Shown: piece by piece, positions 1-5,104 of the stretch
Layout of the letters: each line of letters begins with the position of its first letter
Position numbering within the stretch: position 1 is the first letter of the stretch
Assembly (NCBI GenBank): GCA_002399505.1
Contig: DHDT01000013.1
Coordinates: 19,966-25,069, forward strand
Direction: 5' to 3'
DNA length: 5,104 nt
Source of the DNA: Caryophanales bacterium UBA4869
Lineage (GTDB): Bacteria > Bacillota_I > Bacilli_A > RFN20 > CAG-288
Notes under the pieces: model-generated
The model's database searches: none
Told to the model about the DNA's origin: nothing
What the model saw: the letters and a program-made list of their open reading frames with translations, nothing else
Made by a program: the position numbers and the translations under genes

Positions 1-1658
1 GATCCTGGCTGAAGCTGGTTTTCGCCTTGTAAGACATTAGAAAGACTTTCCGTAGTGTCGAAGCCTTCATTCAGATAGCTAAAGAATTTGGCAATAGTCA
101 CATAAACACCGTTTTTCTCATCTTTGATAAGAAAATCATTGATATCAGAAAGAGGTTCGATGGTCTTGCTGTTTTTAAAGGCATAGCTCTCACTGGCATC
201 AACTGTGTTGCGATAGGTTGAATAATCACCGTTGACTAGCTTTTTGATTTTCTTATCCTTGTCCAAGAAAGAAATCAAGGCTGAACCTGATCCATCATAT
301 TCAATGAAGGGGAAAGAAGATATAAACAGTCCTTCATCCTCGAGATGTCTTAAGTAGAAAGGAATAGGAGAATCGCCTTTTTCGTAATAACTCAAAGAGC
401 CGTTGGACATGGCGATTGGAAGAAGGATACCATACTTTTCAAAAGACACATCATCAATAAAAGGAACCAAACTCAAGAAATCATCCGCTGTTCCTCTTTC
501 AAAATCAAAGAAGGCAAAACGTTTGAATATCGCATAAGGAAGACCCATAAATCTCAGAAACAGAGCAGGCATATATTTGAGATCCGGATGTTTCTCAAAG
601 TAACGATGAACGGAGATATAGATGAATCTCAGTCGTTCTTTTTCTTTGCTGTCTAAATAATAATCAGTCGGATTGTTCTTCTCTGTGACTAAACCGTTTT
701 GACCTAAGGAAAACTCACGATAGTCTTTGTTGAACATATTGAAATGTTCACCGATATATATGTATCTGACACCATGTTCATAAGTCTTGAAGTCGTGCTT
801 TAAGACAGTATCTCCAAATACATCACGGCAGTTGAAATAATAATCATAGAAGGTTTCGACTAAAGAAAGAAGCAAGGCGTTTAAATAACGTCTGACGGCT
901 TTTTGAAAACCGAGAGTGCCAAAATCCTTGATGGAAAACGATGATACGTTATAGGCAAAATCAAAGAGCTCGCTGAAACTCATCTTATCTATCTTTCTAA
1001 ACTGAGAGATAAAAACCTTATCGGTGATTCCATTCAACTCACTGGCAAAATCGAATAATAGTTTTTCAGAAGTCTCTTTTTCCTTAAACCATTTTTCAGG
1101 AAGGAGACTTTCGTCAACATAGACAGGATAATAAGAGCCATTTGGATCATCAGTCTTGATAAGTCTCTCCAAATTTTGGAAAAAGATACCCTTTGAAATC
1201 AGATAATTGATACATCCGAGAACCGAATAGTGATCAGAACGCAGTATATCTTTGTTGACTTTGTCGGCCGAACCATATCCGGAAAACAGTCCCTTTTCAA
1301 AATGAATCGCCTTGACGATTGCATCGGTAGATATATTGGGGCTCTTCTTGTTTCCTTTGTCGACAAAATCCAGAACATCCTGAGGCAGACCCAGAACCTG
1401 ACTCAGAACCATATTGGGAGAAACGACATTATTGTTCATCCCTGGGTTCTTATCAAAAACTAAGTATGGTTTCTGGGAAATAAATTCGTTGTAAAACTTG
1501 ATTCTTTCCAAAAGAGAGGCCTGATCTTCAACAGCCATATGAAAATCGCCGACTCCATTTGAATAGACGTCGTAGAAAGCTCCCGAAAGGATCTGATTAT
1601 AGGAAGTCAGTGTGGATTTCTCTCTGTCGGTTGTAAATAATTCGTAATTGTATTCCAT
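1..1658 (-). CDS. paralogue of the upstream 1131-aa repeat protein (3' end outside the window)
   Basis: Open for 552 codons from the ATG at 1658 to the window edge with no stop, so the gene is partial at its 3' end. Function is not recognised. It resembles the upstream protein from the first residues (M-x-Y near the start, SYNQIL at 19-24 against NYRQAL). Its visible part follows modules 1 and 2 of that protein in the same order. VEDQASL (43-49) matches VEDRDSL. SQVLGLPQDV (86-95) matches KQVLGLPDEV. FLRFMGLPYAIF (367-378) and DFLSLVPFIDDV (393-404) match module 2. Only two Cys are seen (149 and 277), neither paired. No signal peptide or membrane helix is evident. It lies 10 nt after the upstream stop with a strong ribosome site, so it is in the same operon. 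By analogy the missing part should hold the Cys-bearing modules. Identity to its neighbour is low but the shared motifs are collinear. Confidence 0.92.
   Translation of the reverse strand, partial: MEYNYELFTTDREKSTLTSYNQILSGAFYDVYSNGVGDFHMAVEDQASLLERIKFYNEFISQKPYLVFDKNPGMNNNVVSPNMVLSQVLGLPQDVLDFVDKGNKKSPNISTDAIVKAIHFEKGLFSGYGSADKVNKDILRSDHYSVLGCINYLISKGIFFQNLERLIKTDDPNGSYYPVYVDESLLPEKWFKEKETSEKLLFDFASELNGITDKVFISQFRKIDKMSFSELFDFAYNVSSFSIKDFGTLGFQKAVRRYLNALLLSLVETFYDYYFNCRDVFGDTVLKHDFKTYEHGVRYIYIGEHFNMFNKDYREFSLGQNGLVTEKNNPTDYYLDSKEKERLRFIYISVHRYFEKHPDLKYMPALFLRFMGLPYAIFKRFAFFDFERGTADDFLSLVPFIDDVSFEKYGILLPIAMSNGSLSYYEKGDSPIPFYLRHLEDEGLFISSFPFIEYDGSGSALISFLDKDKKIKKLVNGDYSTYRNTVDASESYAFKNSKTIEPLSDINDFLIKDEKNGVYVTIAKFFSYLNEGFDTTESLSNVLQGENQLQPG
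447..764 (-). repeat. module 2 core of the downstream paralogue (no metal ligands)
   Basis: Encodes residues 299-404 of the second protein. YIYIGEHFNMF (299-309) matches the 'YVxxGxxY' start. YYLDSKEKERL (333-343) lies at the CxC-helix position without Cys. RFMGLPYAIF (369-378) and DDFLSLVPFIDDV (392-404) are the GLP and PF motifs. The VPFIDDV ending parallels LPFMDDI of module 2 in the neighbour. This shows that the missing Cys in module 2 was probably already absent in the common ancestor of the two genes. Confidence 0.7.
1287..1544 (-). repeat. module 1 core of the downstream paralogue (no metal ligands)
   Basis: Encodes residues 39-124 of the second protein. FHMAVEDQASL (39-49) is the equivalent of the CxC-helix start, without Cys. 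VLGLPQDV (88-95) is nearly identical to VLGLPDEV of the upstream protein. AIVKAIHFEKGL (113-124) matches the 'IPFxxGI' motif with His119 in place of Pro. The following HYSVLGCINYLISKGIFF segment (143-160) gives the 'LxxxG' helix, aligning with FHQFLLTNGFYF of the neighbour. Confidence 0.75.
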
Positions 1659-1665
1659 TTATCTT

Positions 1666-1670
1666 CTCCT
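1666..1670 (-). promoter_or_regulatory. Shine-Dalgarno site of the second gene, overlapping the upstream stop codon
   Basis: AGGAG at 1670-1666 lies 7 nt before the ATG at 1658-1656. It overlaps the TAG stop (1671-1669) of the 1131-aa gene. Ribosomes finishing the first gene would terminate on the initiation site of the second, a usual arrangement for translational coupling. The site also fixes the start of the second gene at 1658. Confidence 0.85.
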
Positions 1671-4600
1671 ACCTGCCTATCCTGCGTTCTTTTTCAACAT
1701 AGGCATTCATCAGCTTCTCTTCTAAGAATGTGATAAATCCTAAGACGGCCTGAATAGCGGAATCCATAAACTCCTGACGTACCCTGTCAATTTTAGGAAA
1801 ACAACTTGTAACTAACTGTTTTAAAGTGCTAGGGCCCATCTGTCCGACAATGAAGTCTAGAATTGCGTTTCTGTTTTCTTCATAGCTATCGAGGATTACT
1901 CCGCTGGCGTAAGCGACCGCCTCCGAATTATCCGGACTCTTATTGCTGAACTCGAACAATTCATCCTTGAGTGTTTCTTTGCTAGGCGAAAAAAGAGAGA
2001 ACAGAGGCTTAGGAGCAAGACTTCCAGGACAATAAAACAGAGGAAGGAAAAAATCATCAGACCCATTGATGTCATAGAAATGATGGGGATCATATTTTAG
2101 TTCGTCAGGACCAATCTCCGCTATCAGAAAAACATGATCGTGAATCAGACCATTGACGGCAAAGATGTAATCAGCTTTCTGATCTTCTTTGAAGGGAAAT
2201 ACCTTGGTGAAAGGACTATAGATAGCCGAATGATTGATTCCGGTACATCTTCTGCAGATGGAATCCCGGAAAGGAATACTGTTGATGAGATCATCAACTG
2301 AATTAAGAGAAAGATCCATATCTCCGTATCTCAAAACCGCCAGGAAGGGAAGACCGACCTGAGCCAAAATAATAGCAGCGGCCATTTCCTTTGAGACACC
2401 GGCATTGTTCATCATGTCATTCATGTTTTTGATGAAATATGACATAGATTCACGGTCGCATTCACAGAAATAGATCTTGTCGCTGACTGCGGTTTCCATA
2501 TAGCCGTTATAAGCATCACCTAATGCCACATAGGGTAAGGGAAGACGAGGATTCTTTTCCATATTCAGACAGATTCCAGTATCTTCCAGAGGCAGGGACT
2601 TAGAGGCAATCACATAGGAAGCGGCAAATTCCATGTTCTTATAGAAGAAAGCCAATCTAGTGACAATAGCCATGTTCTCTTCGATATAGTGATAAAGAGA
2701 AGGATCACAGTCAAAGAGTATCTTATAGATAAGCTCTGATCCTAAAGACAGGAAAGAAGACAGAAGATCGATAAAGGAAAGCGAATAGATATCATTGGTG
2801 AAGAAAGAAGAGATGATGGAAATGATAGTATGACGGTCAGTTTTTAGATAAGGAAGAAGAAGAGGACTGATTTTATCCACATCAAACTTTATAATTCCTG
2901 AATAGGTTTTCTTTGCCAGAGAATCCACAAAGAAGCCGACATTATATTTTGAATCAAAAGGCATATCATAGAATAAACCGTTCTTTGAGGAGTTCGCTCT
3001 GATATAAGTCTGATAGACATTATAATCCAAGTCTTCTAATTCATCCAGGTTTTCATGATAGGTAGGAGTTGTACTGTTGCAGATATGACAGATGCCTTCT
3101 TTGAAAGGAATCTGAGTAAGAATATCTTTAGATGGTTTGATCAGAGAAGAAATATTATCAGGTAATCCTAGATTGCTGATGACAAATCTGTTTCTCGCTA
3201 GAAGAGAACCCTTAGGTTCCTTCTTGGAGAACTCCTCCTGCAAAAAGAAAATCTTCGCTAGGATAGCTTCTTTTTCAGACTGGCAGACATAAGGCTCTGA
3301 GAAAAAGCTCTTTCGGAAAGAATAGCAGAGCTTTCCATAAGTCACATACGGATAAGGAAGATTAGGCTCATAGGTCTCATCTAACTTAGGATGGCCGTCT
3401 AATGCCAAAAGAGACAGGGTATCAAAACGGTCAAGACTCTGTTTGCGATAATCGTCTCTGACTAGAAGGTAGATGTACTTGAGAATGAACTCCATGACTT
3501 TAAAGACGTCTTTGTAATCATTGCCTTCTTCTCCATATTGAAGAAGAGTCTGACTGACAGCATCTTTTAAGCTGATATCATCTAAAGAATAAAGGAAATA
3601 GGACACAGCGCCTTTATTTGACTTCTCATCTATTTTCTTCAGCAATTCATAAAGTACAGGATCTTTGTCTTCATGATTAGCAGCCAGATATGCCAAATAG
3701 ATTTCTTCGCTTAAAAGGCATTCCTTATCATCAAATATCCTAGACAGAACAGGAGACCTCTTATATTTTCTGACTATAAGCCGAATCTTTGTTTCTTTGT
3801 CTAGGTTAAGAAGAGGAACAGCGGAAATAAAGGAAATACCCTGACTGTTAAGTCTTCGATTGAGGAAAGCGAAAAGATGTTCTTTTTCTTCTGACAGATA
3901 ATCATAGAAGGAATCAAATCTCTTAGAAGACAAGTAGAGAGTGGATTCACTGATATCATCCATAAAAGGAAGACTCTTCAGAAAAGAGGAGACCGAGACA
4001 GAAGCAAGATCCTTAACAAACTGATACCCATAATAGGGCAGACCGATATGACTATAGACTGACAGAGAATCGCCTTTGCGGTTCTTGGAAAGTTCTTCTT
4101 CTAATAGGTTTTTGATTCTGGTTTTATCAGCCAGACTGAAGAAGAAGTTCCTGTTATCGAGAGAATACATCTCGCCGTTATAAGAAGAAAGAACATAATA
4201 CTGTTTGTCAGTTTCAATTTTTGAAACGGTCATATAGGAAAGCTTGGCAGTAACCTTATTGAGTACTTTGAAAGAGAACTCATCATAAAGAACATTGATG
4301 AGAGAAGCAAAATAAGAGCGGAGAATACTAGAATAGTTTTCTTTGAAAAAAGTAGAAGGATGACAATCGGCAATTCGAAGATCATAGATGCCGTTGACGA
4401 AATAATCGATAAGATCCTCGAAAGAGAAAGAATCGTACTTTTTCATTTCATCCACAAATCCGCTATTGCTGTTTCTTCCCATGACATCGATTGAAAATCT
4501 ATCCGACTTGCCTTCTTCGATGAGCTTTCTCATCTTGTCTGACATTCTCTTCATATTTATGAAGACAGGAAGATGGGGAAGCGAACCCTCGATGAAAGGC

Positions 4601-5064
4601 TTAGTTTCATCATAAGGAAAATAGAAGCCGTTAGTTAAAAGGAACTGATGAAAATCATCAGTAAACCACTTCTTGCCGCTAGGCTTAGAGACTTCAGAAT
4701 AGCACTGCTTCTTCAGGTCCTTGAGACCGCAGGCAAAAGTAATCTGAGGAAGAATGTCTTTTTTCAGATTCAGTCGATTGAAGACTTCGTCCGGAAGTCC
4801 GAGGACCTGTTTCAAAACCAGAGGGTCTGAACCCTTTTTTTCAAAGAAAGTCTTGCCGTCATAAAGAGGAAAAGAAGGCAGTTTATTTATCTTCTCATCA
4901 TAGAAGAAAAGAGCGCTGTCTAAAGAATCCCGGTCTTCAACAGGTACGACATACCAATTATTGTTGTCGATAAAAGCGATGTGGGAGAGACCGAACAATG
5001 CTTGCCGATAATTGGAGCGGAAGCTTATATTGAGTCTCTGATGACCAAATAACCAATAGCTCAT
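1669..5064 (-). CDS. large four-module repeat protein with CxC/CxxC putative zinc sites, function unknown
   Basis: Complete 1131-residue protein; I do not recognise a named family. It contains four diverged copies of one module, marked by GLP motifs at residues 89-91, 341-343, 633-635 and 904-906. Each GLP is followed by an 'L-x-x-hydrophobic-P/T-F' motif near residues 105-110, 362-367, 649-654 and 927-932. Module 4 has C867-x-C869 and C937-x-x-C940; module 3 has C594 (S596 in the second position) and C659-x-x-C662. Such Cys pairs suggest a split zinc-ribbon or treble-clef site. Modules 1 and 2 lack them. There are 16 Cys and only 3 Trp, and Phe is about 7-8%. No signal peptide or convincing membrane helix is seen, so it is probably cytosolic. 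The C-terminal ~40 residues look like a charged helix. The ATG at 5064 is chosen because an in-frame TGA lies at 5097-5095, no other start lies between, and the N-terminus resembles that of the downstream paralogue. No good Shine-Dalgarno precedes it. The coding region is certain; the function is unknown. Confidence 0.95.
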   Translation of the reverse strand: MSYWLFGHQRLNISFRSNYRQALFGLSHIAFIDNNNWYVVPVEDRDSLDSALFFYDEKINKLPSFPLYDGKTFFEKKGSDPLVLKQVLGLPDEVFNRLNLKKDILPQITFACGLKDLKKQCYSEVSKPSGKKWFTDDFHQFLLTNGFYFPYDETKPFIEGSLPHLPVFINMKRMSDKMRKLIEEGKSDRFSIDVMGRNSNSGFVDEMKKYDSFSFEDLIDYFVNGIYDLRIADCHPSTFFKENYSSILRSYFASLINVLYDEFSFKVLNKVTAKLSYMTVSKIETDKQYYVLSSYNGEMYSLDNRNFFFSLADKTRIKNLLEEELSKNRKGDSLSVYSHIGLPYYGYQFVKDLASVSVSSFLKSLPFMDDISESTLYLSSKRFDSFYDYLSEEKEHLFAFLNRRLNSQGISFISAVPLLNLDKETKIRLIVRKYKRSPVLSRIFDDKECLLSEEIYLAYLAANHEDKDPVLYELLKKIDEKSNKGAVSYFLYSLDDISLKDAVSQTLLQYGEEGNDYKDVFKVMEFILKYIYLLVRDDYRKQSLDRFDTLSLLALDGHPKLDETYEPNLPYPYVTYGKLCYSFRKSFFSEPYVCQSEKEAILAKIFFLQEEFSKKEPKGSLLARNRFVISNLGLPDNISSLIKPSKDILTQIPFKEGICHICNSTTPTYHENLDELEDLDYNVYQTYIRANSSKNGLFYDMPFDSKYNVGFFVDSLAKKTYSGIIKFDVDKISPLLLPYLKTDRHTIISIISSFFTNDIYSLSFIDLLSSFLSLGSELIYKILFDCDPSLYHYIEENMAIVTRLAFFYKNMEFAASYVIASKSLPLEDTGICLNMEKNPRLPLPYVALGDAYNGYMETAVSDKIYFCECDRESMSYFIKNMNDMMNNAGVSKEMAAAIILAQVGLPFLAVLRYGDMDLSLNSVDDLINSIPFRDSICRRCTGINHSAIYSPFTKVFPFKEDQKADYIFAVNGLIHDHVFLIAEIGPDELKYDPHHFYDINGSDDFFLPLFYCPGSLAPKPLFSLFSPSKETLKDELFEFSNKSPDNSEAVAYASGVILDSYEENRNAILDFIVGQMGPSTLKQLVTSCFPKIDRVRQEFMDSAIQAVLGFITFLEEKLMNAYVEKERRIGR
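2245..2544 (-). repeat. module 4 core of the 1131-aa protein (C867xC869, C937xxC940)
   Basis: Encodes residues 841-940 and is the only module with all four Cys. LPLPYVALGDAYNGY (841-855) leads into IYFCECDRESM (864-874), which holds the CxC pair. Then come QVGLPFLAV (902-910) and DDLINSIPFRDSICRRC (924-940), which holds the CxxC pair 68 residues after C869. Paired Cys of this kind usually form a structural zinc site, and here the two halves would be bridged by a helical insertion containing GLP. Zinc binding is inferred from the spacing and conservation of the Cys, not shown. Confidence 0.8.
3079..3354 (-). repeat. module 3 core of the 1131-aa protein (C594, C659xxC662)
   Basis: Encodes residues 571-662. 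It starts with PYVTYGKLCYSF (572-583), which closely parallels PYVALGDAYNGY of module 4. YVCQSEKEAI (592-601) aligns without gaps to YFCECDRESM, but Ser596 replaces the second Cys of CxC. NLGLPDNI (631-638) and DILTQIPFKEGICHIC (647-662) complete the core. The likely ligands are C594, C659 and C662. A fourth ligand is not obvious; H660 or H670 are nearby candidates. The later DYNVYQTYIRAN segment (680-691) occupies the place of the 'LxxxG' helix. Confidence 0.8.
3952..4200 (-). repeat. module 2 core of the 1131-aa protein (no metal ligands)
   Basis: Encodes residues 289-371. YYVLSSYNGEMY (289-300) parallels the 'YVxxGxxY' start of modules 3 and 4. FFFSLADKTRI (307-317) falls where module 4 has CxC and the following helix. 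HIGLPYYG (339-346) and SSFLKSLPFMDDI (359-371) are the GLP and PF motifs. No Cys is present at the ligand positions. Residues 400-422 (FLNRRL...SQG...VPLLNLD) match the corresponding part of module 2 in the downstream paralogue (FYLRHLEDEG...FPFIEYD). The alignment at the CxC position needs a one-residue shift, so that detail is less sure. Confidence 0.65.
4723..4950 (-). repeat. module 1 core of the 1131-aa protein (no metal ligands)
   Basis: Encodes residues 39-114. The segment VVPVEDRDSL (39-48) aligns with YFCECDRESM of module 4, with Pro41 and Glu43 where module 4 has the two Cys of CxC. It is followed by VLGLPDEV (87-94) and then DILPQITFACGL (103-114). This last motif matches DILTQIPFKEGI of module 3, with Lys115 at the position of the first Cys of CxxC. 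Downstream, residues 138-149 (FHQFLLTNGFYF) supply the 'LxxxG' helix shared by other modules. The fold is probably retained, but metal binding is probably lost in this copy. Confidence 0.75.
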
Positions 5065-5077
5065 TTTGTTTAATGGA

Positions 5078-5104
5078 TCAGAAGGCGGAGAAAGTCAGTT
5101 CGCA
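5078..5104 (-). CDS. possible 3' end of an upstream gene (partial)
   Basis: From the window edge the minus strand reads eight sense codons (CELTFSAF) and then a TGA at 5080-5078, 13 nt before the next start codon. This would fit the tail of an upstream gene in the same operon. A second frame is also open from the edge and ends at a TAA at 5072-5070 (RTDFLRLLIH), only 5 nt before the next ATG, so the sequence alone cannot choose between them. The third frame is closed by a TGA at 5097-5095. With so few codons the stretch could equally be leader sequence. No product can be proposed. Confidence 0.25.
   Translation of the reverse strand, partial: CELTFSAF

Noticed and set aside
1230..1463. Plus-strand open frame of 77 codons
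   Set aside because: It lies wholly antisense to the second repeat-protein gene, whose frame is supported by similarity to its neighbour. It has no good ribosome site and its product resembles nothing recognisable.
1659..1668. Intergenic terminator or promoter between the two genes
   Set aside because: The gap is only 10 nt and is taken up by the ribosome site and spacer. No hairpin or promoter can fit there.
1896..2093. Minus-strand 65-codon open frame with a hydrophobic, Leu-rich product resembling a small membrane protein
   Set aside because: It sits in another frame inside the 1131-aa gene. The hydrophobic look follows from reading the pyrimidine-rich coding strand out of frame.
2245..2256. 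CxxC motifs read as an HNH endonuclease site
   Set aside because: I found no convincing HNH-type His/Asn catalytic pattern in the right order near the CxxC of modules 3 or 4, so only metal binding is proposed.
2720..2830. Hydrophobic stretch around residues 746-783 as a transmembrane segment
   Set aside because: Asp, Asn, Glu and many Ser residues interrupt the hydrophobic runs, so no continuous ~20-residue membrane helix is present. An amphipathic buried helix fits better.
4648..4830. Plus-strand open frame of 60 codons
   Set aside because: Antisense to module 1 of the 1131-aa protein, with no ribosome site or family resemblance; a chance open frame.
1..5104. CRISPR arrays, tRNA/rRNA genes, insertion sequences or nucleotide-level direct repeats
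   Set aside because: Nothing of this kind is visible. Essentially the whole window is coding, and the repeats found are protein-level and too diverged at the DNA level to be recent duplications.

Overview
The window holds one tightly packed minus-strand gene pair and almost no non-coding DNA. Base composition is about 40% G+C by eye. The Shine-Dalgarno site is Bacillota-like, and both proteins are rich in Phe, Ser, Leu, Tyr, Asp and Lys and very poor in Trp. No TGA is used as a sense codon in about 1,680 codons. Together these suggest a low-GC Bacillota chromosome, perhaps an Erysipelotrichia- or Mollicutes-related lineage. That placement is inference; the window has no taxonomic marker.

Reading in the direction of transcription (high to low coordinates): a stub at 5104-5078 may be the last codons of an upstream gene. 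Then comes a complete gene (5064-1669) for a 1131-residue protein of unknown function. After only 10 nt a second gene (start 1658) follows and runs off the window at base 1 after 552 codons with no stop. A strong AGGAG site for the second gene overlaps the stop codon of the first, so the two are almost certainly co-transcribed and probably translationally coupled.

The main result is a hidden repeat architecture. The 1131-aa protein is built from four diverged modules of about 250-290 residues. Each has an aromatic beta/helix start (optionally CxC), a helix, a GLP motif, a 'DxLxxIPFxxGI' motif (optionally followed by CxxC), and a later 'LxxxG-hydrophobic' helix. Only modules 3 and 4 carry the Cys residues of a probable split zinc site (CxC plus CxxC about 65-68 residues later). 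Modules 1 and 2 keep the surrounding motifs but lack the ligands. The second gene is a diverged paralogue whose visible part matches modules 1 and 2 in order. It should therefore continue outside the window with Cys-bearing modules 3 and 4. No catalytic motif, signal peptide or transmembrane segment was recognised, so the biochemical role is unknown. The pair looks like a tandemly duplicated family of large cytosolic, probably zinc-binding repeat proteins.
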